DNA from: G965198795 sp965198795
Lineage (GTDB): Bacteria; Pseudomonadota; Alphaproteobacteria; Rhodospirillales; Casp-alpha2
Length of the DNA: 64,000 nt
Assembly: GCA_965198795.1 (NCBI GenBank)
Contig: OZ240674.1
Span: forward strand, 186,001-250,000
Reading direction: 5' to 3'
The translations under genes and the position numbers were made by a program. A model generated the notes under the pieces. It saw nothing but the letters and a program-made list of their open reading frames with translations. It was not told the origin of the DNA and made no database searches. Positions 35,990 to 44,925 of the stretch are shown here, piece after piece. Every line of letters starts with the position of its first letter. The stretch's first letter is position 1.

Positions 35990-36463
35990 TCAGCCCCAAT
36001 TCACCGCGCATATTTCGTAGGACTTGGTGCCGCCGGGGCTGGTGACTTCCACAGAGTCGCCCTCGGACTTGCCAATCAGCGCGCGAGCCAGCGGAGACGA
36101 CACGGAAATCAGGCCCTGTTCGATGTCCGCTTCCGGCGCGCCGACGATGCGATAGGTTTTCTCCTCGTCCGTATCCTCATCCGCCACGACTACGGTCGCG
36201 CCGAAACGCACGGTCGGGCCGGACATGGCGGCGACGTCGATGACGTCGGCGCGCGCGCAAACATCTTCTAATTCCGCGATTCGGCCCTCGATGAAGCCCT
36301 GGCGCTCCCGCGCGGCGTCATATTCCGCGTTTTCGGACAAATCGCCATGATCACGCGCGACGGCGATGGCCTGAATGACCGCCGGGCGGTCTTCGGATTT
36401 CAATTTGCGCAGTTCCGCCTCCAGCCTGGTCAGACCTTCACGGGTAATGGGGATTTTTTCCAT
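35990..36463 (-). CDS. greA: Transcription elongation factor GreA
   Basis: The product is 157 residues from ATG 36463, preceded by GAGGTGG; eight extra in-frame codons upstream are unlikely. The N-terminal coiled coil MEKIPITREGLTRLEAELRK contains the acidic tip ARDHGDLSENAEYDAARE. The C-terminal FKBP-like domain has VSSPLARALIGKSEGDSVEV. It stimulates RNA cleavage by stalled RNA polymerase. It follows carB on the same strand, as is usual in this class. Confidence 0.97.
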   Translation of the reverse strand: MEKIPITREGLTRLEAELRKLKSEDRPAVIQAIAVARDHGDLSENAEYDAARERQGFIEGRIAELEDVCARADVIDVAAMSGPTVRFGATVVVADEDTDEEKTYRIVGAPEADIEQGLISVSSPLARALIGKSEGDSVEVTSPGGTKSYEICAVNWG

Positions 36464-36591
36464 GTCCCACCTCGTCTCAACATTCAACGATTTCCAACCA
36501 TCAGAGCAAAAAAATCAAGCACCGCGGGCGAATCCCGGGTAGGGTCCGCCTGCGGTTCACTCTCTCCGCGCGTCTGGGGGAGTTTTCTCGC

Positions 36592-39500
36592 CTAATACGA
36601 GCCGGAAAAATAGGTCTGTAAGGGCGCGACTTCAAGAGGGCCGCGGCCAAGCGACTCCATGGCCGACACGGCGGCGGCGGCGGCGGTCAGGGTCGTATAG
36701 TGCGGCACGTTATGTTCCAGCGCCGCGCGCCGGATCGAGCGGGAGTCCTCGATGGCCTTCGCGCCTTCCGTCGTGTTGATGACCAACTGGATGTCGCCGT
36801 TCACGATCGCGTCCTCGCAATGGGGCCGCCCTTCCAGCACTTTGTTGATACGCCGGACGGCCAACCCCTCCGCCGCCAGGCGGCGCTGCGTGCCGCCCGT
36901 CGCCACCAACTTGAAGCCCAGCCTGGTCAGGCGGCGCGCCAGTTCGATCATGGGGCGCTTGTCGCGGTCCTTCACGGAAACGAACACCGTGCCGCTCTCG
37001 GGCAACTTCATGCCCGCCGCCAACTGGGATTTGGCGAACGCGCGGGGGAAATCCGCATCCAGTCCCATCACCTCGCCGGTGGATTTCATTTCCGGACCCA
37101 GCACCGTATCGACGCCAGGGAAACGGGAGAACGGGAAGACCGCTTCCTTGACCGCCACGTGGCCGGCGATGGCGCGGGGCGTCAGATCGAAGTCCGAGAG
37201 CTTCTCGCCCACCATCAGGCGTGTCGCGATTTTGGCGATGGGGATGCCGGTGGCTTTCGCGACGAACGGCACGGTCCGCGACGCCCTGGGGTTCACTTCC
37301 AGAACATAGATATCGCCATCCTTAACCGCGAACTGAACATTCATCAAGCCGACGACGCCAAGCGCCTTGGCGAGTTCCTCGGACTGGCGTTCCAGCTCCT
37401 CAATGACGGCGGCGGAAAGCGAGAACGGCGGCAACGAACACGCGCTATCGCCGGAATGAATGCCAGCCTCCTCGATGTGCTGCATGATACCGGCCACATA
37501 AACGCCGCCGCCGCCGTCGCCGAGCGCGTCCACATCCACCTCAATGGCGTCCTGAAGATAGCCGTCCAGCAGTACTGGACTGTCACCGGAGACCCTGACG
37601 GCGCTTTCCATATAGCGCCGCAGGGCCTGCGGGTCGTGGACGATCTCCATGGCCCGGCCGCCAAGGACATAGGACGGACGAATAATCAGCGGATAACCGA
37701 TTTTCCTGGCCACCGCCTCCGCCTCTTCCCCGGACCGCGCCAGACCGTTGGCGGGTTGGCGAAAATCCAGATTCCGCAACAATTTCTGGAACCGTTCGCG
37801 GTCTTCCGCCAAATCAATGGCGTCGGGGGGCGTGCCCAAAATGGATATGCCTGCGGCCTCCAAATGTTTCGCCAGCTTCAGCGGCGTCTGGCCGCCCAAC
37901 TGCACGATGGCTCCCTTGAATTCGCCGTTGGTCTGTTCGCCCCGGATCAGCTCGATCACGTCTTCGCCGGTCAGCGGCTCGAAAAACAAGCGGTCGGACG
38001 TATCGTAATCAGTGGAAACCGTCTCAGGATTACAGTTCACCATGATCGCTTCATAACCGGCTTCGCGAAGGGCGTAAGCGGCGTGAACGCAGCAATAATC
38101 GAACTCGATTCCCTGACCGATGCGGTTGGGGCCGCCGCCCAGGATGGCGACCTTTTTCCGGTCTGTCGGCTCGGCCTCGTTCTCCGGCTCCCCGGCGCCG
38201 TTCCCCTCGTAAGCCGAATACATATAAGAGGTCTTGGACGCGAATTCCGCCGCACAGGTGTCCACGCGTTTGTAAACCGGCGCCGCGCCCGCCTCGCGGC
38301 GCTTGGCCGCGACCTCGCCCGCGCCGGAGCGGGTCAGCGCGGCCAGGCGCTCGTCCGAGAACCCCATCTTCTTCAGGTTCAGCCAGCCGTCGCGGTTTTC
38401 CGGCAAACCAACTTCCTTGATCCAGGCTTCCATCTCGATGATCGCCTTCATCTGTTCCAGGAACCAGGGATCGTATTTGCAGGATGCGTGGACCTCATCG
38501 ACCGTCATGCCTTCCCGGAGCGCTTGGGCGATGTAGAGAATCCGGTCCGGGCGCGGCTGAGAAATCGCCGCCCGGATGGCGTCCCGGTTGGCGTCAAAGG
38601 ACGCGTTCCGGTCCAAGCCCTCGATCTCGATATCATCAAGTCCGGTCAGCCCCGTCTCCATGGACCGCAAACCCTTTTGGAAACTCTCGGCAAAGCAGCG
38701 GCCCATGGCCATGGCCTCGCCCACCGACTTCATCGAGGTCGTCAACATGGGCTCCGCGCCCGGGAACTTTTCGAACGTGAAGCGCGGAATCTTCGTCACC
38801 ACGTAATCGATGGCGGGTTCGAATGACGCGGGCGTGACGCCAGTGACGTCGTTGTCCAGCTCATCCAGCGTGTAGCCAACCGCCAACTTCGCGGCGACCT
38901 TGGCGATGGGGAAGCCGGTGGCTTTCGAAGCCAGCGCGGACGAGCGCGACACCCGCGGATTCATCTCGATCACCACCAAACGGCCCGTGTCCGGATTGAC
39001 GGCGAACTGCACGTTCGATCCACCCGTCTCCACCCCGATCTCGCGCAGCACCGCGATCGAGGCGTTACGCATGATCTGATATTCCTTGTCCGTCAAGGTC
39101 AGCGCCGGAGCGACCGTGATGCTGTCGCCCGTATGCACGCCCATGGGGTCGATGTTTTCAATGGAACAGATGATGACGCAGTTGTCCGCTTTGTCGCGAA
39201 CCACCTCCATCTCATATTCCTTCCAGCCAAGCACGCTTTCCTCGACCAGCGCCTGGGTGACCGGGGAAGCCGCCAAACCGCCGGCGACGATGCGTTCGAA
39301 CTCAGGGCGCGTATAGGCAATGCCGCCGCCAATGCCGCCCAACGTAAAGGAAGGCCGGACGATGACCGGCAAGCCGATTTCGCGCATGGCCTCTTCCGCT
39401 TCGGCCATGGTGGCGACAAGGCGGGAGCGCGGACTTTCCAGTCCGATCCTGTCCATGGCGTCCCGAAACTTCTGACGATCCTCCGCTTTGTCGATAACGC

Positions 39501-39861
39501 TGGCCTTCGCGCCGATCATCTCGACGCCGAACTTTTCCAAAACGCCCATCCCGGCCAATGCGATACCGGTGTTGAGCGCCGTCTGCCCGCCCATGGTGGG
39601 AAGTAACGCGTCTGGGCGTTCCTTCTCAATGATCTTGGCGACCATCTCGGGCGTGACCGGCTCAATGTAGGTCGCGTCGGCCATGGACGGATCCGTCATG
39701 ATCGTCGCCGGATTCGAATTCACCAAGATCACCCGGTAACCTTCCTCGCGCAGCGCCTTGCAGGCTTGCGCGCCGGAGTAGTCGAACTCACAGGCCTGAC
39801 CGATAATGATCGGCCCGGCCCCGATGATCAGGATGGAGGAAATATCTGTGCGTTTGGGCAT
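36592..39861 (-). CDS. carB: Carbamoyl-phosphate synthase large subunit
   Basis: The product is 1089 residues from ATG 39861 (MPKRTDISSILIIGAGP). The open frame continues to 40695 but that part is antisense-frame sequence of pssA. Two homologous ATP-grasp halves are present (IIGAGPIIIGQACEFDYSG and ILGGGPNRIGQGIEFDYCC), and an MGS-like allosteric domain closes the protein. It makes carbamoyl phosphate for pyrimidines and arginine, using ammonia from the small subunit. The small-subunit gene carA is not upstream, although carA-carB-greA order is common. All core motifs are intact. Confidence 0.97.
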   Translation of the reverse strand: MPKRTDISSILIIGAGPIIIGQACEFDYSGAQACKALREEGYRVILVNSNPATIMTDPSMADATYIEPVTPEMVAKIIEKERPDALLPTMGGQTALNTGIALAGMGVLEKFGVEMIGAKASVIDKAEDRQKFRDAMDRIGLESPRSRLVATMAEAEEAMREIGLPVIVRPSFTLGGIGGGIAYTRPEFERIVAGGLAASPVTQALVEESVLGWKEYEMEVVRDKADNCVIICSIENIDPMGVHTGDSITVAPALTLTDKEYQIMRNASIAVLREIGVETGGSNVQFAVNPDTGRLVVIEMNPRVSRSSALASKATGFPIAKVAAKLAVGYTLDELDNDVTGVTPASFEPAIDYVVTKIPRFTFEKFPGAEPMLTTSMKSVGEAMAMGRCFAESFQKGLRSMETGLTGLDDIEIEGLDRNASFDANRDAIRAAISQPRPDRILYIAQALREGMTVDEVHASCKYDPWFLEQMKAIIEMEAWIKEVGLPENRDGWLNLKKMGFSDERLAALTRSGAGEVAAKRREAGAAPVYKRVDTCAAEFASKTSYMYSAYEGNGAGEPENEAEPTDRKKVAILGGGPNRIGQGIEFDYCCVHAAYALREAGYEAIMVNCNPETVSTDYDTSDRLFFEPLTGEDVIELIRGEQTNGEFKGAIVQLGGQTPLKLAKHLEAAGISILGTPPDAIDLAEDRERFQKLLRNLDFRQPANGLARSGEEAEAVARKIGYPLIIRPSYVLGGRAMEIVHDPQALRRYMESAVRVSGDSPVLLDGYLQDAIEVDVDALGDGGGGVYVAGIMQHIEEAGIHSGDSACSLPPFSLSAAVIEELERQSEELAKALGVVGLMNVQFAVKDGDIYVLEVNPRASRTVPFVAKATGIPIAKIATRLMVGEKLSDFDLTPRAIAGHVAVKEAVFPFSRFPGVDTVLGPEMKSTGEVMGLDADFPRAFAKSQLAAGMKLPESGTVFVSVKDRDKRPMIELARRLTRLGFKLVATGGTQRRLAAEGLAVRRINKVLEGRPHCEDAIVNGDIQLVINTTEGAKAIEDSRSIRRAALEHNVPHYTTLTAAAAAVSAMESLGRGPLEVAPLQTYFSGSY

Positions 39862-40055
39862 GGGACTCTTCGCAGCAAGGACACGGCGCCGGGAATTAAC
39901 GGATAGGCTGGCCGGGCCGGGCCAGACGCCGTGCCCGATTATCAGTAAGCGCCGGGACGCCGCAATACCGCATATGACGCGTAAAGGCCAGCGTTGGAGT
40001 CGAGAATCGCCATAAGTGAATTCGAATTTAGGAAACACATTCTCTGAAGCGGTCT

Positions 40056-40865
40056 TTAAGACCGCTTTTTGTGCCAAAGATAGCTTCGGATTGAGAACGG
40101 AAAGCCGACGATATAAAGCACCAGTATCGTGGACAGGGCCAACCAAACGTCCGTAACGATCAACCCCACCAACACAACGACAAGCAACATGATCGGCAGA
40201 AGCCAGGTCTTGGCGAGTTTCATGTTCTTGAACGAATAGGTCGGCATGGTGGAGACGAACAGGCTGCCCGCGACGATGAGCGCAAAAGCCGCCGTCGCCG
40301 GGTGCCGAAGATACGGCGCGAATTCTTCCGGCAGGGTGAAGGACAAGATCATCGGCAACAGGCAGAGCCCCGCCCCCGCCGGCGCGGGGACCCCGGTGAA
40401 GAACCGCCCGGCCCAAACGGGTTTGCTCTCGTCCTCCAACGCCGTGTTGAACCGCGCCAGACGAAGCGCGCAGCAAAGCGGGAAGAAAATGGTGAAAATC
40501 CAGCCGAACCGGCCAATCTCTTCCAGGCCCCACATGTAAACGATTAGCGCGGGCGCAACGCCGAAGCAAACGATGTCGGAGAGCGAGTCGAGTTCCGCGC
40601 CGAACTTGCTTGCCCCCTTCAACAGCCGCGCCACCCGGCCGTCCAGCATGTCCAGGATCGCCGCGATCAGAATGGCGAACGCGGCGGGCTCCCATTTCTC
40701 GTCCATGGCGAAACGAATACCCGTGAGGCCCGCGGACAACGCGCCCAAGGTCAGCACATTGGGGATGATCTTGTTGACCGGCAACACACGCAGACCGATA
40801 CGCCGCCGCCTTTCGCCAGCCTCATCTCGCTTCCGCCCGTCCGGCTGGGTTTCGTGCTCCGCCAT
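40056..40865 (-). CDS. pssA: CDP-diacylglycerol-serine O-phosphatidyltransferase
   Basis: The product is 269 residues. The CDP-alcohol phosphatidyltransferase motif is complete: DGRVARLLKGASKFGAELDS and LSD, giving DG-x2-AR-x8-G-x3-D-x3-D. There are six or more hydrophobic segments. It makes phosphatidylserine for phosphatidylethanolamine at the inner membrane. The decarboxylase gene psd, its frequent neighbour, is not in the window. The last codons form a perfect hairpin (AGCGGTCTT/AAGACCGCT). Confidence 0.93.
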   Translation of the reverse strand: MAEHETQPDGRKRDEAGERRRRIGLRVLPVNKIIPNVLTLGALSAGLTGIRFAMDEKWEPAAFAILIAAILDMLDGRVARLLKGASKFGAELDSLSDIVCFGVAPALIVYMWGLEEIGRFGWIFTIFFPLCCALRLARFNTALEDESKPVWAGRFFTGVPAPAGAGLCLLPMILSFTLPEEFAPYLRHPATAAFALIVAGSLFVSTMPTYSFKNMKLAKTWLLPIMLLVVVLVGLIVTDVWLALSTILVLYIVGFPFSIRSYLWHKKRS

Positions 40866-41033
40866 GGCCGTATGACCAAAACCAATTGATCGGTTGGGCG
40901 TGACCCATAATCAAATAGTGTTGGATTCCAAGGCCCCGCCCGCAGGATGTGATCGTTCTGAACATCAAAATCCCGGCGCCGGGCAGCCCCGGATTTTGTC
41001 TGGTTGTCTCTCTGTCGCTCCGGTGCAACCGGC

Positions 41034-41068
41034 GGAACGCCCTACTCCACAGGAACGCCCTACTCCAC
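41034..41068. repeat. 17-bp direct duplication at the divK 3' end
   Basis: GGAACGCCCTACTCCAC occurs at 41034-41050 and again at 41052-41068. The second copy includes the divK stop codon (CTA, plus strand, 41060-41062). A recent slippage duplication is the simplest reading; the protein end is not affected. Confidence 0.85.
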
Positions 41069-41425
41069 GAACCTGGCCACGGTTTCCAGGAAAGCCGGCA
41101 CGGAAATCGGCTTCGCGATATATCCCTCGCAACCGCCTTCACGGATTTTCTCTTCATCACCTTGCATGGCGAACGCCGTCACGGCAATCACGGGAATACT
41201 CTTCAAATCGCCGTCGGCTTTGAGCGTCTTGGTCACTTCCAATCCGGAAACCTCCGGCAACTGAATGTCCATTAGAATCAAGTCCGGACGGTGTTGCCGC
41301 GCAAGTTGAACGGCGTTCTGGCCATCCATAGCCTGGATCGTTTTGTAGCCATGCGCCTGCAAAAGGTCGTCGAAGAGCTTCATGTTCAAGTCGTTGTCTT
41401 CAACGATCAGGATCGATTTGGCCAT
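41060..41425 (-). CDS. divK: Single-domain response regulator DivK
   Basis: The product is 121 residues, a receiver domain only. The acidic pocket EDND, the phospho-acceptor aspartate in LILMDIQLPEVSG, the threonine/serine in IAVTAFAMQGDEEKI and the lysine in YIAKPIS are all present. Sequence and length match DivK, which controls cell-cycle polarity and division through PleC/DivJ and CtrA in alphaproteobacteria. No kinase gene is adjacent. It is monocistronic. Confidence 0.9.
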   Translation of the reverse strand: MAKSILIVEDNDLNMKLFDDLLQAHGYKTIQAMDGQNAVQLARQHRPDLILMDIQLPEVSGLEVTKTLKADGDLKSIPVIAVTAFAMQGDEEKIREGGCEGYIAKPISVPAFLETVARFVE

Positions 41426-41602
41426 TTTGTTGATCTTTCAGTTTAATCGTCCAGAGCATCGGATGCTGTCCCGAAATAAACGCCATAACCCACGGTATGT
41501 AACGCGAAACATGCGAAAAGCAACCAACGAACGGATTGGAAACCACTCAAAGATTGTCGAGGCGGTTGTTTTCATCGGAGTAAAAAGGACTTGATCGCCC
41601 CG

Positions 41603-42304
41603 TCAATCGCCACGCACGGCTTCGACCATCTCTTCCAAGGCTTCCAGGTCCGTCAAGACCAGCCGGTCCTTCCTCCGCTCGACCATCCCCCGCCTTGTCA
41701 TATCACTTAACACTCGAGCGACGGTTTCCCGCGTTGTACTGACGCGGCTCGCGATCTCCGAATGAACGGGGATTGGGATGATCTCGGCCGACAACGCTTC
41801 CTCGCCCGCGGCTTCGCGGCCTTGGCGCAGTAATTCGGCCTGAACTCGATTGTTTGCCGCCAACGTGCTGAGATCCATGATCCGTTCCGTGGCGCTGCGG
41901 ATTATTCTCGCCATGGACTGCATCACCCGCATGCATATCTCCGGATTGTTGAGCAGCATTTCTTTGAAATGGCCAGGCGATATCGACGCGATCAGGCTGT
42001 CGTCAAGCACCAGGACGCTGGCTGAGCGGAGTTGCCTATCCAACGCCGCCAATTCACCGAAATGACCGCCCGCCTTGACGTCATCCAGCGTTATTTCCCG
42101 GCCCGACGCGGAATAGTTGACAACCCTGACCCGACCAGAGATGACGAAGAACACATCTTGCGTGTCGCTCATCTGATCGATGATTTGTTCGCCTTTTTTA
42201 TAGCGCTTCCAATTGCACGCTCTGGCCACTGTCTGGAATTCAAGATCGTCCAGCCCGTCCAGAATGTGCACGCCTTTCAACTGATCTGGCGTCAAATCAC
42301 TCAC
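41603..42304 (-). CDS. Crp/Fnr-family transcription regulator
   Basis: The product is 233 residues. The cyclic-nucleotide-binding-like domain (GEQIIDQMSDTQDVFFVISG and GGHFGELAALDRQLRSASV) occupies the first ~120 residues. The dimer helix and a winged HTH follow, with HSEIASRVSTTRETVARVLSDM. The HFGELA and RSASV motifs suggest a Crp-like ligand pocket. The Fnr-type N-terminal cysteine cluster is missing, so it is not a direct Fe-S oxygen sensor. Its target genes are unknown. It is monocistronic. Confidence 0.9.
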   Translation of the reverse strand: MSDLTPDQLKGVHILDGLDDLEFQTVARACNWKRYKKGEQIIDQMSDTQDVFFVISGRVRVVNYSASGREITLDDVKAGGHFGELAALDRQLRSASVLVLDDSLIASISPGHFKEMLLNNPEICMRVMQSMARIIRSATERIMDLSTLAANNRVQAELLRQGREAAGEEALSAEIIPIPVHSEIASRVSTTRETVARVLSDMTRRGMVERRKDRLVLTDLEALEEMVEAVRGD

Positions 42305-42449
42305 GGCTTTGATCCCCTCCCGTCAATCTCGTTAACTCCGCGCCGTACTTTTTGGAAGTGATTTGTTTTTCCATCATAGGGTGATTTTTATATGCCGCCA
42401 AGTCAGGATCAATAAAACGGCAAATCCGCGCGCCGCTCTTCGCGCCGCG

Positions 42450-43934
42450 TCAGGACGCAAGGAAAACTCCCCCTCGACGGGTGTCGCCCGCGCCAGCCAC
42501 GCCGCCGTCGGCGCCGCGCCGAACCACGTGCACGCCACCGAAGAACATGCTACATTCGTCCCATTGACGCGCCGCCGCCGCGGTGCTTTGGGAAATCTCG
42601 AAATCACCCGGCGCCAAGCCGGGTTCCAGATCCAGTCGCCCCTCTTCGATGTGAAGGCGCGGCGCGTCCACAGCGGCGATTAAATCCATCTTGAGCTCGA
42701 TCAGATTGATCAAAACTTGCAGGACAGCCGTCCGTATACGGTTCGAACCGCCGGACCCCAAAGCGGTCACGGTCGCGCCATCCACTTGCGTCATGATCGT
42801 CGGCGTCATCATTGAACCCATCCGCCGGTCCCTAGGCCAGGCGTGAAAGCCGTGCGGATGGAGGTCCTCCTCGCCCAGCATGTTGTTCATCATAATACCA
42901 GTGCCCGGCACCACGTATCCAGAGCCTTCGCCGTTTGATAGCGTGACGGCGACAGCCGCCCCCTCGCCATCGATGACGCTGATATGGGTCGTACCCCTTG
43001 GATTGATTGACGCCTCGATTGATATTTTCCTCCTGGCGGCCTCGCTCCGCGTGATCGCCGCCGGTATTTGACGGGTAATATCAGCCATCTCGCCATCAAG
43101 AACGGAAAGCGCATGGGCCGTCATTATCCCGCCCACGCTGGGCGCCGGGTTGGTCAAAATGTCAGCGCCGCGCCAATGAACAACCAGCGGCGCGCGCTCG
43201 ACGGTACGATAATCCCTCAAGTCGCCACGCCGGATGGCGCCGCTGCCTTGGCTGTCATCGGCGATGCGTTGGGCGACCTCGCCTTCATAAAACAGTGCTG
43301 GCCCCTCCCGCCAGAGCGCGTCAAAGAAGTTGGCCAGATCCGGGTTGGCGAGTATCGCTCCCTCGTTTGGAAGCCTGGATGCTTCCGTATCTCCAGCGAA
43401 AATCTCCCTGGCTCCGGCGGTCGATAGATAAATGGGCTCGACGAACCCCAACAGTTTTCGCTGAAACGCCGTGATCTCCACACCTTGGCGCGCCAATTCA
43501 ATGGCCGGCGCCAAGACGTCCCGCAACGGCGTTCGTCCCAGCCGTTCATGGATACGGAACAACCCATGGACGAAGCCGGGGACCGCTATGCTGGCCAGGC
43601 CGATATGAAATTCCTGCGCCGCCGTCCCAAAATCGACCGTGACGGCGTGAAAATCCCGCCCGTCAATCGCGGGATGGTTTTTCGGGGTCTGGGCAAAAAA
43701 ATCGAATAGGATAGGGTCGTGATCAGAGGAACGCGCCAACAGGAAGCCGCCGCCGCCCGGCGAACAAAGCACCGGTTCCGAAACGCACGCCGCCGCCATC
43801 GCGGCCAGAGCCGCGTCAACGGCGTTTCCGCCGTCCCGCAGTATCGCGGCGGACGTCTCGGCGGTCTCCTTGTGGCCCGCGGCGACGCCCCATGCCCCTT
43901 TCCCGGCGGATTTCGCCCAGGCTCGTTTCTCCAT
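42450..43934 (-). CDS. Gamma-glutamyltransferase-family hydrolase, cytoplasmic type
   Basis: The product is 494 residues without a signal peptide. Family motifs are VAAGHKETAETSAAILRDGGN, DAALAAMAAA, CSPGGGGFLLA, the autoprocessing threonine in NPRGTTHISVID, NGEGSGYVVP and GSGGSNRIRTAVLQ. It differs strongly from the exported copy at 25706-27496 and is about 100 residues shorter. Members of this branch may act on other gamma-glutamyl or acyl-amide substrates and need not be transpeptidases. It is monocistronic between the Crp-family regulator and a divergent exported protein. Confidence 0.85.
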   Translation of the reverse strand: MEKRAWAKSAGKGAWGVAAGHKETAETSAAILRDGGNAVDAALAAMAAACVSEPVLCSPGGGGFLLARSSDHDPILFDFFAQTPKNHPAIDGRDFHAVTVDFGTAAQEFHIGLASIAVPGFVHGLFRIHERLGRTPLRDVLAPAIELARQGVEITAFQRKLLGFVEPIYLSTAGAREIFAGDTEASRLPNEGAILANPDLANFFDALWREGPALFYEGEVAQRIADDSQGSGAIRRGDLRDYRTVERAPLVVHWRGADILTNPAPSVGGIMTAHALSVLDGEMADITRQIPAAITRSEAARRKISIEASINPRGTTHISVIDGEGAAVAVTLSNGEGSGYVVPGTGIMMNNMLGEEDLHPHGFHAWPRDRRMGSMMTPTIMTQVDGATVTALGSGGSNRIRTAVLQVLINLIELKMDLIAAVDAPRLHIEEGRLDLEPGLAPGDFEISQSTAAAARQWDECSMFFGGVHVVRRGADGGVAGAGDTRRGGVFLAS

Positions 43935-44151
43935 TTAAGTCTCGTTTCTCCGTTTAAGTATCATCCCTTGAAGAAGCGCCTTTGGTCGCCACCCTTATAT
44001 TCTCATTAAGAAAACTGTGGAAAATTCCATCGAAAGTACACAGTTCATCGTATTGAATCGTGTTGACGCGACGTATCATAACTTTCACTTTAAGTTGTCC
44101 GCCGTTCAACAACGCGGCGCCCACGCGCTGGTGACAAGCAGGGATCGGATT

Positions 44152-44763
44152 ATGAAATTCCGGGCAGCCGTTCTCGCCGTCTTTATGGCCAGTATCCCCC
44201 CGGCATTCGCCGAAGATGGCCTGGTCAACGCGATTGCCCGGCGCGACCTGCCGGCATCCGAAACTATTTTCGTTCGGCCCCTCGATAATTCCGATGAGAA
44301 CCTCCGCCTTCAACGAATGTTTGAAGCCGAATTGAGGGCCAACGGCTATCGCATCAGCAAGGATTCACCCATCATCCTCACGTTCGAAATTCATGATCAG
44401 GTAGGTTCCTTCAAGAACCCCGATGATCGCTATCTGATCGAATTACGGGCCCGCGGCAGCCGCAGAGGCGGCGAAGACGCCTCTGCCCGGTTCAACGTCT
44501 TCAACAGCGAAACCGGCGGCTTTTTGAACAAAGGCGCGGGCGGCGAGACGCGCATCATCACACCGACGAAATATCGAATGGACGTCACCATTGACGACGC
44601 TCAAACCTATACACGGTTTTGGCAAGGGTGGGCCGTCGGCGCCGTGATGGACGCCGATCCGATTGATTTAACCCGCGCCATGATAAAACCGCTGGTGAGA
44701 GGGATCGGTCAAACCGTCAGACGCCAACCGTTCTCAATCCAGTCACGCCATGACACGCGGTAG
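44152..44763 (+). CDS. Exported hypothetical protein
   Basis: The product is 203 residues from ATG 44152; the frame is open upstream to 44017, but only the internal ATG starts a signal peptide (MKFRAAVLAVFMASIPPAFA). The mature part has ETIFVRPLDNSDENLRLQRM, ELRANGYRISKDSPIILTFE and a final amphipathic segment. I recognise no domain. The pattern of a variable periplasmic protein that ends TFEIHD suggests a lipoprotein-like beta fold, but this is a guess. It precedes hisZ by 162 bases on the same strand. Confidence 0.7.
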   Translation: MKFRAAVLAVFMASIPPAFAEDGLVNAIARRDLPASETIFVRPLDNSDENLRLQRMFEAELRANGYRISKDSPIILTFEIHDQVGSFKNPDDRYLIELRARGSRRGGEDASARFNVFNSETGGFLNKGAGGETRIITPTKYRMDVTIDDAQTYTRFWQGWAVGAVMDADPIDLTRAMIKPLVRGIGQTVRRQPFSIQSRHDTR

Positions 44764-44925
44764 ACTGCGGAACTCCTTCTAGGATCACGGCCCAGCCATC
44801 CGTGACGCGGGTTGCGATGCGGCAGCAAAACCGGTACACAAGCGGGCCTTTCTCATCGAACTCCATCACTGGAATTCGCCAGGCTTTCCGGTCCCCGCCC
44901 GCGTTCTGCCGAGACAATTAGACCG

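Noticed and set aside
36700..38826. A 708-codon plus-strand open frame inside carB
   Set aside because: It is antisense to carB, which has complete motifs over the whole length. The opposite frame is rich in Arg, His and Gln, typical of a shadow frame.
40044..40070. A terminator after pssA
   Set aside because: The perfect hairpin AGCGGTCTT/AAGACCGCT is followed by a T-run only on the plus strand, where there is no upstream gene. On the minus strand, where pssA ends, no T-run follows.
39862..40695. N-terminal extension of carB into pssA
   Set aside because: The extra ~278 residues are another reading frame of pssA. The family start MPKRTDISSILIIGAGP is at 39861.
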